A DNA stretch of 64,000 nt from Thioalkalivibrio sp. K90mix. GTDB lineage: Bacteria; Pseudomonadota; Gammaproteobacteria; Ectothiorhodospirales; Ectothiorhodospiraceae. Location: positions 1 to 64,000 of the forward strand of contig NC_013930.1 in NCBI RefSeq assembly GCF_000025545.1. The letters run 5' to 3'. This document shows, one piece after another, positions 15,451 to 23,293 of this stretch. The position numbers were made by a program, and so were the translations under genes. Under the pieces are notes generated by a model. That model did no database searches. It worked only from the letters and a program-made list of their open reading frames with translations, and was not told where the DNA came from. The first letter of the stretch is position 1, and each line of letters begins with the position of its first letter.

Positions 15451-16107
15451 ATGTCGGATTACATGACGGTTCACGCCAACGAGGGACGCACGACCAATCG
15501 GTTCACCGTCCATGAGCTGCCCGATGGCTGCATTGGTGTCGAAGGCCCCAACGGGGTATCGATGCGCCTGCTCAACGCCCTGATGCGCGGCCTGTCAGAG
15601 GAGGAAGAAAACCTCCATTTGAGTATGGACCTGGCCGCACGGACCGGGTGGACCTTCTTCATCGGCCCGCCGGATGCGCTGGCGGCCCGCACCCGGGCAC
15701 TGGACGAGGACGCCAAGGCCAGCGCCCCGGGGCCGGATGCCCCGGTCATGGAGCGCCTGCGACACTGGGGCGCCCATGGCGAGCCCGGCCTGTCCGCCAA
15801 CACGCTGGCGGGCGCACTGAAAGCCGATCTCAACGGGGCGGATCTGCCCGAGGCCATCCATTACCCGCACGACCCCTCGGATCTGCGCCGGTGCCGCCTG
15901 CTGATCGATCAGGTGCCGGAAGCGGCCCCCGAGAGCCTGCGTCTGCTGCGCGCCGCCAGCCCGCAATGGGACGCCCTGGCGCGCGGGTGGGGCGCCCTGT
16001 GCGCCCGGATGGATCACGAATGCCCACAGTGGCGTGCCCCGGAGGGTGAAACGTTCGCCCTTCGGACCTACCGGCACCTCCAAGCGGTGATCGAGGGCGC
16101 GGACTAG
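15451..16107 (+). CDS. hypothetical 218-residue protein
   Basis: Family not recognised. Soluble, Ala- and Leu-rich, predicted mainly helical after a beta-rich start of about 35 residues. GGGAGGGG lies inside the end of the preceding gene, supporting the ATG at 15451. Confidence 0.65.
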   Translation: MSDYMTVHANEGRTTNRFTVHELPDGCIGVEGPNGVSMRLLNALMRGLSEEEENLHLSMDLAARTGWTFFIGPPDALAARTRALDEDAKASAPGPDAPVMERLRHWGAHGEPGLSANTLAGALKADLNGADLPEAIHYPHDPSDLRRCRLLIDQVPEAAPESLRLLRAASPQWDALARGWGALCARMDHECPQWRAPEGETFALRTYRHLQAVIEGAD

Positions 16108-16127
16108 CCCCGTCGAACGAGAACACG

Positions 16128-16682
16128 ATGCGAGACTTCACGACAACGCCCTCCCCGTGGGGGAACTACGGATTCATCGTTCGCCGAAGCGTTGATGGAC
16201 GGATCTTCCACCGGTCATTCCCGGCGAAGGTGGGACGGGATACGCCCGCGGAAATCGAGAGGGCCCGAGCCGCAGCCGAGGCCTTTGATCAAGAGCTTCT
16301 GGATGGACAGCAGGCCGCGCGAGAACGCAAAAAACGAGAACGACCCAGCAAAGGGATGTCGCCGGTCGGCGGGATTCAGCCCTATCTAGTCGACTATGCC
16401 TGGGGGCGCGAGCACGAGTACCGCGCCTTCATGGTCCGTAAGATGGTCAACGGCGATTTTCACCAGAAGTGCTTCTGGATACAGGACCATGGTGAGCGCG
16501 GCGCCTGGATCGCGGCCTGCAAGCATCTGGCGGTCATCGAGGGCATCGACCCCGAGCCGTTGATCGACCGCTACCCGGGAGAGGCGATTTGGGAGAAAGC
16601 GCGGGCGCTGCGGCGACATAACCGCGGTGAGCGCGTGCCGAAGGACGGGCTGGAGGGAACACCGTACGAAGATTATTGCTGA
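16128..16682 (+). CDS. hypothetical basic protein with two similar strand-helix units
   Basis: Not firmly recognised. The 184-residue product shows two related units: Y-G-F-I-V-R-R-S-V-D-G-R-I-F-H-R-S-F followed by a helix, and Y-R-A-F-M-V-R-K-M-V-N-G-D-F-H-Q-K-C-F followed by a helix. A three-stranded sheet plus helix of this style is found in AP2-like DNA-binding domains, but the match is by eye only. A basic linker (ARERKKRERPSK) joins the units. Confidence 0.6.
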   Translation: MRDFTTTPSPWGNYGFIVRRSVDGRIFHRSFPAKVGRDTPAEIERARAAAEAFDQELLDGQQAARERKKRERPSKGMSPVGGIQPYLVDYAWGREHEYRAFMVRKMVNGDFHQKCFWIQDHGERGAWIAACKHLAVIEGIDPEPLIDRYPGEAIWEKARALRRHNRGERVPKDGLEGTPYEDYC

Positions 16683-16877
16683 GCGGGTCGAGGGCGCGCG
16701 TCAGCAGAAGCGACCACGCCGAACCCCTATGTTCAGCGCGAACCGGGCGCGGTGAGCCCCTGCCTCACCCGTGTGGCGTTCCGGAATGCGCCGGGGCGAA
16801 TCCGAGAAGCCCTTCCGTTTCGCCGTGACAAGGGGATGGATTCGCGCGCCGCGCGAACACGAAGAGGCCATGGAAAA

Positions 16878-16905
16878 TCGACAAAAGGAAGTTGGAGTTC
16901 AGGAT
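16878..16905 (+). promoter_or_regulatory. TCGACA-family promoter, weaker -10
   Basis: AAAATCGACA (TCGACA 16878-16883) is followed after 16 bases by CAGGAT (16900-16905). It precedes the gene at 16965. Confidence 0.45.
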
Positions 16906-16964
16906 GGCCCCAGGACGTAGAAAAACAATTCGTGTTCTATTCACTGAGGAAAACGGAATACAAA

Positions 16965-17351
16965 ATGCCGTACGCCTTAATCATAATCATAGTCATAGGC
17001 ACCACACTGGTTTTGGAGGTTGTCTTGGGATCTAGTGCGTTCAGCACACCTAGTGCGTTCAACCCAGACTTGGGGGGCGAAATCAGTACCGAGGAATACG
17101 AACGACTGGGGCAGATCGTCGAGGAGCGGCCGGATCTGCATGCGATCGTTTTGGAGAAGCTGGAGAGCGGCTGCAAATACGGCGGCAACGTAAAGCCGAT
17201 GTGCATCCAGGAGGCGGAGCTTTCAAGCATTGAAGCGAGGTATGAGCGAACCGTCAATGCGCCACCCGTGGCGGATCTGCTTCAGTCGATCAGGATTGCA
17301 CAAGAGAGGGCGAACCACAGACCTCCCGAGGAGACGATCCTGGATAAGTAA
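16965..17351 (+). CDS. single-pass membrane protein, EISDERYE family, copy 2 (divergent)
   Basis: The start at ATG 16965 places a membrane helix at residues 3-24, as in the paralogs; the longer frame from 16752 runs through the promoter. The module E-I-S-T-E-E-Y-E, I-V-E-E-R-P-D-L, L-E-S-G-C...C and I-E-A-R-Y-E-R-T is recognisably that of the products at 12124 and 19363, with a longer C-terminal tail. Confidence 0.6.
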   Translation: MPYALIIIIVIGTTLVLEVVLGSSAFSTPSAFNPDLGGEISTEEYERLGQIVEERPDLHAIVLEKLESGCKYGGNVKPMCIQEAELSSIEARYERTVNAPPVADLLQSIRIAQERANHRPPEETILDK

Positions 17352-17389
17352 GGGAACGAGTGGGGCACAAGTGGGGCGCAGCCTGAAAA

Positions 17390-17465
17390 TCGACAGATCT
17401 GAAGGACTCGTTACGATGAAGCCTCCATCAACGCAAGCGGCGCAGAGCCGCTAAGGAAATATCCA
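17390..17465 (+). promoter_or_regulatory. TCGACA-family promoter with compensated leader hairpin
   Basis: TCGACA (17390-17395), 16 bases, TACGAT (17412-17417). The leader hairpin is AGCGGC-GCAGA-GCCGCT instead of CCGGC/GCCGG: stem bases changed on both sides while pairing is kept, followed by AAGGA. Confidence 0.65.
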
Positions 17466-18269
17466 ATGTCGAAGATCAACGAAGTCGTCACCCTCGCCTG
17501 CCACACGGCGTCTGGAGACCCGAGCGTCTACACCTACTCAACTGCGGTCGAGGCAGCCGAACGCGCAAAGGGGGTGCATATCGAACGGGCCCGCAATGCC
17601 GCCCTGAAGGCAGGCTATCAGGAGCCGATGGTGGCTTTTGACCGAGATCACCAATCGGAGCTGTCGAGCGGTGTCGAGGAAACCGGGCGCAAGGTTCAGC
17701 GCACCACCGATGCGACACGGTTCGCCCTGCTGGCGGTCACCGACTCCGTCCGGGACGAGGTGCAGTTCGAGGTATCCTGTATTCGCGGCGCAAAGGACAT
17801 GCACACCGCGGCGGAGGTGGCGCTGGTGATGCGCAAACCGGATCAGATGATGGATGCGTTTGTCCGTGGGGGTCTGCGGGTCGACGTCGCGCCGCCGGAA
17901 ATGCAGGCGCTTTTCGTGGCCGCCAGTCGCGTACAGGCCTGCGGTCATCTGGACGGGCTCGTCGCGCTGCAAGAGGCGGAGAAGCAACCCTCGCTCTCGG
18001 AGGCGTTCGAGGCGATCTGGGAACAGGGTGGCGTGCGCATGAGCGATGGATCGATTCACGGTGAGGTGGGTCACCTCGCCTACGTGGCGATTGACGAGGA
18101 CGACGGCGGCGCGATCAGCGATGCGCCGCGATTCTGGCGTCGGGCCATCAAGCTGGCGTACGGCGTGATGATCGAGGAACGAGAGGAAGGTTTCGGGCGC
18201 CCGCGAGAGGAAGATCTGTTGGGGCCCGGCTACTTCAAGCCCCGCGGTCCGGAGGCGGTGGCCGCATAG
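17466..18269 (+). CDS. hypothetical 267-residue protein
   Basis: Family not recognised. Soluble and mostly helical, with Ala/Glu/Arg-rich segments. It is a single-gene unit with its own promoter, hairpin leader and a following terminator. Confidence 0.7.
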   Translation: MSKINEVVTLACHTASGDPSVYTYSTAVEAAERAKGVHIERARNAALKAGYQEPMVAFDRDHQSELSSGVEETGRKVQRTTDATRFALLAVTDSVRDEVQFEVSCIRGAKDMHTAAEVALVMRKPDQMMDAFVRGGLRVDVAPPEMQALFVAASRVQACGHLDGLVALQEAEKQPSLSEAFEAIWEQGGVRMSDGSIHGEVGHLAYVAIDEDDGGAISDAPRFWRRAIKLAYGVMIEEREEGFGRPREEDLLGPGYFKPRGPEAVAA

Positions 18270-18296
18270 CGACCCCGAGAAAGGAAAACGCCTCTT

Positions 18297-18328
18297 ACCC
18301 GCGTCGCTTCGGCGGCCCGGGTTTTTCG
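18297..18328 (+). terminator. intrinsic terminator
   Basis: ACCCGCGTCGC and GGCGGCCCGGGT pair imperfectly and are followed by TTTTT, 28 bases after the stop codon of the preceding gene. Confidence 0.75.
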
Positions 18329-18348
18329 TTTGGGGATGGCGGAAGAAA

Positions 18349-18376
18349 TCGACAGGCCACGGCCGGGCGATAGCAT
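18349..18376 (+). promoter_or_regulatory. TCGACA-family promoter
   Basis: TCGACA (18349-18354), 16 bases, TAGCAT (18371-18376). Paralogous to the promoter at 9107-9134. Confidence 0.6.
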
Positions 18377-18407
18377 GGAAGCGAACTAACAGATCAAGGA
18401 GCCCCGC

Positions 18408-18836
18408 ATGGAACAGACGCCCTCGACCCCACGGCCAAAGGAATCAGGTGTGCGCCTGCACGAGATCCTGATTGAGCTGGCGGAGGTCCTCGGTGCGGAG
18501 GAAGACCCCGAGGCTTATATGTGGGACGTCAGCGACGTGCAGGACTGGTTGCATGAGGTGGCGGATCTGATGGCAGCCCTGCCCTCGGTGTCCGAAGTGG
18601 GTCACGAAGATGCGAATCAGGCGCAGGATGCGCGACGCGGTCGTTTCCTGGTGAAGCACGGCGCCTGGTTGCGTTTCGGCGTGGATCAGGAATCGGAGGA
18701 AGACCGGAGTGCGGCGCTGGCGGTCCGTGTCCCGTTCAAGACCGATCTCTCGACGGTCGCCACCCGTGAGGACGCGGTGGATGCCGCAATCGAGGCCGCC
18801 GAACAAGCGACGAGCGAGGCGCATGGCAATGGCTGA
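18408..18836 (+). CDS. hypothetical 142-residue protein, longer paralog of the product at 9166
   Basis: Family not recognised. The C-terminal 65 residues are almost identical to the product at 9166. About 50 extra helical residues (after residue 15, LHEILIELAEVLGAEEDP and on) separate the common N-terminal M-E-Q-T from the common C-terminus. The start follows AAGGAG. Confidence 0.7.
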   Translation: MEQTPSTPRPKESGVRLHEILIELAEVLGAEEDPEAYMWDVSDVQDWLHEVADLMAALPSVSEVGHEDANQAQDARRGRFLVKHGAWLRFGVDQESEEDRSAALAVRVPFKTDLSTVATREDAVDAAIEAAEQATSEAHGNG

Positions 18837-19005
18837 GACCGGCTACATCGTCCGCGCCTACCGATATCCGGTACTACCCGCGGCGTCCCCCGACTGGGAA
18901 TCGACCCCTTATGCGCGGATCGAACCGATCAAGCGCTCGGCTCGGAGTCATTACCTCGCCCACAACGCGCGGTACCGCTACGAGATCCAGGCGGTTGAGG
19001 TGGGC
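18662..19005 (+). repeat. recent direct duplication, copy 2 (other copy 9247-9590)
   Basis: By reading it appears identical to 9247-9590 over about 340 bases. Part of a larger collinear set of paralogs described among the findings. Confidence 0.85.
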
Positions 19006-19116
19006 AAGAAGGACGGAGCGGTTCAAGTCCTATCCCGGAAGACCCTGCTGGAAGCCACGCCCGAGCCGGGTACCGCCCGGATACGCTGGGTGTCCCGCGA
19101 GAACCGGGGCGAATAG
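18823..19116 (+). CDS. hypothetical 97-residue basic protein, copy of the product at 9410
   Basis: Family not recognised. Identical to the product at 9410 for the first 60 or so residues, then a few substitutions. Overlaps the preceding gene in the same way as its copy. Confidence 0.65.
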   Translation: MAMAETGYIVRAYRYPVLPAASPDWESTPYARIEPIKRSARSHYLAHNARYRYEIQAVEVGKKDGAVQVLSRKTLLEATPEPGTARIRWVSRENRGE

Positions 19117-19150
19117 TGTTCGCTGCGGCCGATGATTGGGGGGCATCGAG

Positions 19151-19366
19151 ATGACGTCAAAACAGCTGGGAGCCCGCACCTTCACCGTCCGGGCAAAACC
19201 ATCCGGGTGGTTTGTGGAGCGCGACGATGGGTTGGTTATAGGGATGGGTTTTTCCAGCGAGAAGGAAGCACAAGGCTGGCTCGACCGCGAGGTTGAACTG
19301 GCACGACAACAGCAAACGGAGCCTGGAAGGCCTGACCGAGAACATCACAACGGAGGTGAAAAGTGA
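19151..19366 (+). CDS. hypothetical 71-residue protein, paralog of the product at 11700
   Basis: Family not recognised. Same layout as the product at 11700 with a longer Glu/Arg/His-rich tail. It ends overlapping the GTG start of the membrane protein gene at 19363, preserving the B-C gene order of the 11.7-12.5 kb region. Confidence 0.7.
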   Translation: MTSKQLGARTFTVRAKPSGWFVERDDGLVIGMGFSSEKEAQGWLDREVELARQQQTEPGRPDREHHNGGEK

Positions 19367-19719
19367 GTACCGACGAACTAGACAACAACAACATCAACAA
19401 GATGACAGCCTGGGAGTGGGTTCGACTCTTCGCAATGGCCATCGGTTTGATAGTAGCGATTATCGTAATCATGACAACGGTGTATCCCAGTGAGATCAGC
19501 GACGAGCGATATGAAAAGGTCACCCAGATGGTCGAGGCTCACCCTGAGTTGCGCGGCACGGTCTCCCGTCTGATGGAAGAGGGTTGCGGGGTCGGCCGCC
19601 GCCATGCGCCATGCCTTACCGTTTCGAACTTCCGGGGAATCGAGCGCCGCTACGAGATCCTGACCGGCCAAACGCCCGGTGACCGTCTGGCGCGAGACCT
19701 GGATGTGGTTATCGAATAG
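19363..19719 (+). CDS. single-pass membrane protein, EISDERYE family, copy 3
   Basis: GTG start in a GTGA overlap behind GGAGGTG. One membrane helix (about residues 22-43) and the conserved E-I-S-D-E-R-Y-E module with its C...C pair, closest to the product at 12124. Probably anchored with the module in the periplasm. Function unknown. Confidence 0.7.
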   Translation: MSTDELDNNNINKMTAWEWVRLFAMAIGLIVAIIVIMTTVYPSEISDERYEKVTQMVEAHPELRGTVSRLMEEGCGVGRRHAPCLTVSNFRGIERRYEILTGQTPGDRLARDLDVVIE

Positions 19720-19723
19720 TCAG

Positions 19724-19960
19724 GGGAACCGCCTACGGCGACATCATCGAGCCAGGCGACCGTTCAGGTCCCGGATCGTACCGGGTCCGCAACATTCTCG
19801 GTGCCCTGCCGGACGAGGATGCGTACCGGTGGGCACTGGAGGCGCTTCACCGCACCCGGCGGCGATGCCATCTGGTGCAAGGTGGCGCAGGCAACCGCCA
19901 TCGGGATGCCGGGCCCTCCCAGTCGGAGTGCGACACGGGAAACACCCGTCAGAAACGGCG
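19724..19960 (+). pseudogene. degraded third copy of the 13213/13673 gene family
   Basis: Reading from about 19730 gives Y-G-D-I-I-E-P-G-D-R-S-G-P-G-S-Y-R and L-P-D-E-D-A-Y-R-W-A-L-E-A, matching residues 19-60 of the product at 13673. There is no start codon, and the frame then jumps to sequence matching 13950-14060 (3' end plus the next promoter), so an internal part is deleted. The following promoter and leader remain intact. Confidence 0.75.
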
Positions 19961-19978
19961 ATCACACGGTGCGAAAAA

Positions 19979-20053
19979 TCGACAAGACCACGCGATTCGC
20001 TACGCTGGAGCCTCAATCAACGGAACCGGCCCGAAGCCGGCCAGGAGAACGTT
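19979..20053 (+). promoter_or_regulatory. TCGACA-family promoter with leader hairpin
   Basis: TCGACA (19979-19984), 16 bases, TACGCT (20001-20006), hairpin CCGGCCCGAAGCCGG, CAGGAG. A duplicate of 14061-14135 now driving a different gene. Confidence 0.65.
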
Positions 20054-20269
20054 ATGTGCGAGAAAGCCCAATCACACTATGAATCCACCCTTGCCGAGAT
20101 GGAGGGCCTCATAGAACGCTTCCGCGGATTGGTCGCGCCAATGCCGCATCACGGAGACAAATGCGAAGACTCGCAGAAGCAGTGTCTCCTTCAGGCACTG
20201 TCGCAACTCGAGCAAACAGTCAACGGCCTCGAGCCGAAAGATTTCGCCAGCACAAGGAGCATACAGTGA
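20054..20269 (+). CDS. hypothetical 71-residue protein
   Basis: Family not recognised. Two predicted helices with four cysteines (Cys2 and C...C around residues 37-44). Its stop codon overlaps the start of the membrane protein at 20269, so the two are coupled. Confidence 0.65.
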   Translation: MCEKAQSHYESTLAEMEGLIERFRGLVAPMPHHGDKCEDSQKQCLLQALSQLEQTVNGLEPKDFASTRSIQ

Positions 20270-20718
20270 TGAAATGGAAGATTGGTGGACACGTTCTGCT
20301 GTTGGTCTCACTCGTGCTTCTGGTGGCGCTTCGGGGCTTTGAGATCCATCTTGGCGACGAGGACGTCTCAAGCGCCCTCAAGTCCTGGCTTGCGGTGGTG
20401 GCGGTCAACGGAACCGGCGGACTGATTTTCGCGGGGTATGGCTTGGCGGGCCTGACATGGAACAAGGCCCAGGGCAGCGCGCACGAGATGGCGGTAAAAC
20501 TCCTCGACGGCTTGTTCCTGATCAATTTGTCGTTGATCGGCGCCGCTGGGGTGATGTGGATCCTCCACGATGCGCAACAATCGCATTTGCCCGATGTGCA
20601 GGCATCCATGATCGCCCCCTTGGTAGCGGTTGCGGCCACTCTGGTCGTCCTGTTGATTGCGACCGAAATCCGGAATCATCTCGCGAGCCGAGAGGGATCG
20701 GGAAACGCGGAGCCGTAA
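20269..20718 (+). CDS. four-helix membrane protein, unknown function
   Basis: Four hydrophobic segments (about residues 6-23, 36-60, 78-100 and 113-133) with short loops and a basic C-terminus. ATG at 20269; GTG at 20266 is also possible. Family not recognised. Confidence 0.65.
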   Translation: MKWKIGGHVLLLVSLVLLVALRGFEIHLGDEDVSSALKSWLAVVAVNGTGGLIFAGYGLAGLTWNKAQGSAHEMAVKLLDGLFLINLSLIGAAGVMWILHDAQQSHLPDVQASMIAPLVAVAATLVVLLIATEIRNHLASREGSGNAEP

Positions 20719-20720
20719 AC

Positions 20721-20792
20721 TCGACAGATCCGGCCGGTTCGCTACGCTGAAGCCTCATTTAACGGAACCGGCCCGAAGCCGGCAGGAGAACC
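20721..20792 (+). promoter_or_regulatory. TCGACA-family promoter with leader hairpin
   Basis: TCGACA (20721-20726), 16 bases, TACGCT (20743-20748), hairpin CCGGCCCGAAGCCGG, CAGGAG, ATG at 20793. Confidence 0.65.
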
Positions 20793-21103
20793 CATGACAC
20801 CCCCGATTCGAGTACCTGACCTGCTGCGTGGACGATGACGCTGAAGCGATCGATGCGATGGTTAATGGGTCGACTGAGGTGTCCGCACGCACGTTCCGGC
20901 GCCGCTGTGACTGGACGCAGGCCAGCGAGATGCTCGGCTATGATCAGTGCCCGCCAGGATTGCGACTGGATACCGATTTCGCGGTCAGCTTCCACAAGAG
21001 TCACTTCAAGGGGCGGCCCTGCTATTACATCGTCCATAGCGCGATCGAGTACGTGTTTGTGAGCCCGGAGCACCGCGCAGAACGGATGGCGGAGGGCACC
21101 TGA
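20793..21103 (+). pseudogene. hypothetical gene frameshifted at a CCCCC tract
   Basis: The ATG at the expected distance from AGGAG opens a frame that stops after 14 codons. With one C fewer in the CCCCC run at 20797-20801, it continues as M-T-P-R-F-E-Y-L-T-C-C-V-D-D-D-A-E and runs to 21103 (about 102 residues). A GTG at 20828 could start a shortened form. The tract could be a slippage site, a switch, a mutation or a sequencing error. Family not recognised. Confidence 0.65.
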
Positions 21104-21414
21104 TGATCGACCTAAAACGACCCACATTCCCGGCCCTGATCTGGGAGCTTCGCAAACACTTTGAGCAGAGTGCCGCCACATGGGATGAAGACTGCCCCTG
21201 TGGGCGCGGACAGAAGACGCGCGGGCTGACCCCTTGCACCGACTGCATCATTGACGAGCTGGTTCGACGCGGGATCAGCCGCGATCTGGCCCTAGAGGCC
21301 CGCTGTGACCTGGCGGAAATCCGGGATCGGCAGCGACGCTTCAGCGAGAAGATCCAGACGATGCAGGAGACCGTTCAAGACAGCGTGCCAGCGCGAGGCA
21401 AGGACCGTGCGTGA
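21103..21414 (+). CDS. hypothetical 103-residue protein with Cys cluster
   Basis: Starts in a TGATG overlap with the preceding gene. Contains C-P-C-G-R-G...C-T-D-C (about residues 32-48), a probable zinc site, followed by a long charged helix. Family not recognised. Confidence 0.65.
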   Translation: MIDLKRPTFPALIWELRKHFEQSAATWDEDCPCGRGQKTRGLTPCTDCIIDELVRRGISRDLALEARCDLAEIRDRQRRFSEKIQTMQETVQDSVPARGKDRA

Positions 21415-21643
21415 ACGCCTGGCCCTGTTCCTGATTCAACTGGGACGCCTGCTGCACCCGCAGGTGGTGCGGGTGGCGGTCTATATACCCCCACGCGAGA
21501 TTTCGTTCGAGGACGCCGAAGCGGCGGAACAGGGCGCGGCGGCCGCCTTCGAGCGCGCCACCCGACACTGGCAAAACGAACGCCAGGCGGAGAAGATGCT
21601 GTGGGAACTCCGTCCCGAGTTGTGCGAAGACATGGAGCGTTAG
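21407..21643 (+). CDS. hypothetical 78-residue protein
   Basis: GTG start overlapping the preceding gene by 8 bp. A short hydrophobic first helix (LALFLIQLGRLL) and a strand are followed by a charged helix (EDAEAAEQGAAAAFERA). Family not recognised. Confidence 0.55.
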   Translation: MRERLALFLIQLGRLLHPQVVRVAVYIPPREISFEDAEAAEQGAAAAFERATRHWQNERQAEKMLWELRPELCEDMER

Positions 21644-21654
21644 AGGGGAGTCGA

Positions 21655-21954
21655 TTGAGTTACTCGGACACCATTTCGATTGGGTCGATAGCACTGCTTA
21701 TCGGCGGCGTCCTGGTGGTGGTCACGGTCCTTCTGTGGTGGCGCCGGGAGCTGGAGCGGGATCAGTGGAAGGCGCATTTCCTGCTACCGGCCCTGCTGCT
21801 GCTCGCGGGCACCTGGATTTTGCACGGGCATGAGACCTCCAGCGGTCAGACGGTGTACGACTGGCCGTTTCAGCGAAACGCCGTGGATCGCGAGTCCCTC
21901 GGCGATTTCGGGGTGCCCTCCGGCACTACACCTCAAGAGCGGATCGAACACTGA
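21655..21954 (+). CDS. two-helix membrane protein
   Basis: TTG start behind GAGGGGAG. Hydrophobic segments at about residues 8-28 and 42-58, then a polar C-terminal third. Last gene of the coupled set from 20793. Family not recognised. Confidence 0.55.
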   Translation: MSYSDTISIGSIALLIGGVLVVVTVLLWWRRELERDQWKAHFLLPALLLLAGTWILHGHETSSGQTVYDWPFQRNAVDRESLGDFGVPSGTTPQERIEH

Positions 21955-22336
21955 CTCGTATGAACCGCGCTCTTGGGTGTGCTGCAAGAACGGCTGCACC
22001 CCAGTGGAGCAGAAAACGCCCCACTGGAATGGTCACTCACAGAAAGGCTGTTGTCACTCGAGATCTGACGTGGCCGGGTCCGCAGAAGCGGATAGACAGC
22101 ATGCCACGCTTAATGCCTCGCGCCGTTATAGAACCGGGAACAGAAGAAACGGACGAGCTGAAAAACGACTTTGACCAAATGGCCCATGGTGTGCAGATTG
22201 GCGAGACAATCAATGGACAGAGGACGTCCGTATAAAACTCGATCACCAGGAAAGTCAGGCCCAAACGTTCCACTCCGCGCCGAAGCACCGCGTCATAACT
22301 AACCCGCTGGCGGTCACCGTCACCGCAGCGTTCCTT
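21955..22336. other. gap without a convincing gene
   Basis: Holds one weak frame (21960-22235) with no ribosome binding site and unlikely composition. From about 22175 the frame of the secreted gene at 22337 is open and encodes a plausible signal-peptide core, but it has no ATG, GTG or TTG. Confidence 0.5.
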
Positions 22337-23206
22337 ATGGTGGGTATAGGGAAGGTATCCGCTGGGGAATTCAGGATCGTGCTACCCGAAACCGCCGGCT
22401 ACACCAGCGCAGGGTCGGGGGCGAATGGGGCTCCGGAAGCCGCCGCAGAGGATTGCTACGACCCCGACAATATCGGCCAGGTCGGGGAATGGTCGGGTTG
22501 TGAGGGCATGCTTATCGTGGATGACCACATGCTGCGCGAAGCCGCCAGTAACGCGATCGGGATCAGGGGAGACGACTCCTTCAATGTCGCCCCAGGCGAT
22601 GCCTATGCGCCGGAGAACCTGACGGAGACCTTTACGTTCGAGCAGGACGGCCGGGATGTCTTCACCGGTCAGGTTGTCAATATGTCCAGTCTATTCCGTG
22701 ATTCTGACATGGATCTGGATATTGGCTACTGGGACACCTCCCGCGTTGAGAGTATGAGCCACATGTTCCGGGGTACTACGATGTTCAATCAGGACATCGG
22801 GAGCTGGAACGTGACCAGTGTCATCACCATGGAACGGATGTTTGATAGCGCAGAAGCATTCAATCAGGATATTGGTGGCTGGGATATGTCCAATGTCCGG
22901 GTGCTGTCCTCGATGTTCCGTTACTCCGGTAGCGTGTTCAATCAGGACATCGGCGGATGGGACACTTCGAACGTCGAAGCCTTCAATCATATGTTCCAGC
23001 GCAACAACGCATTCAATCAAGATATTGGCGGGTGGGATGTCTCGAGCGCGCGCGATGATTCGGACTTCGCGCGCATGTTTGAGAATACCGACGCATTCGA
23101 CCAGAATCTCTCGTGCTGGGATGTGGAGCACATCGAGGAGGTGCCAACGGTCTTTGGCGTCGGTGTGGACGACAGGCCTCGGTGGGGTGAGTCTCCGCCG
23201 TGCTGA
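22337..23206 (+). CDS. secreted BspA-like (DUF285-type) repeat protein, RVILPDT family
   Basis: Residues 90-270 carry repeats of about 25 residues of the BspA/DUF285 surface-protein type: F-N-Q-D-I-G-x-W-[ND]-[VTM]-S-x-V-x-x-M-x-x-M-F. Near the N-terminus is E-F-R-I-V-L-P-E-T, the motif shared with other secreted proteins here. From ATG 22337 the signal peptide is too short; the same frame upstream reads T-N-P-L-A-V-T-V-T-A-A-F-L, a proper signal core, but lacks a standard start codon. The true 5' end may be frameshifted. Confidence 0.75.
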   Translation: MVGIGKVSAGEFRIVLPETAGYTSAGSGANGAPEAAAEDCYDPDNIGQVGEWSGCEGMLIVDDHMLREAASNAIGIRGDDSFNVAPGDAYAPENLTETFTFEQDGRDVFTGQVVNMSSLFRDSDMDLDIGYWDTSRVESMSHMFRGTTMFNQDIGSWNVTSVITMERMFDSAEAFNQDIGGWDMSNVRVLSSMFRYSGSVFNQDIGGWDTSNVEAFNHMFQRNNAFNQDIGGWDVSSARDDSDFARMFENTDAFDQNLSCWDVEHIEEVPTVFGVGVDDRPRWGESPPC

Positions 23207-23293
23207 TAGATCGGACATGAGGCGCGACCGCAAGGTATCGCGCCCCACGCCCGGCCATGAACGAACAGAACACGATTCACAAGGATTGTGAAG

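Noticed and set aside
21960-22235. 91-codon frame between membrane protein and BspA-like gene
   Set aside because: No ribosome binding site, random-looking composition; reported only as a gap.
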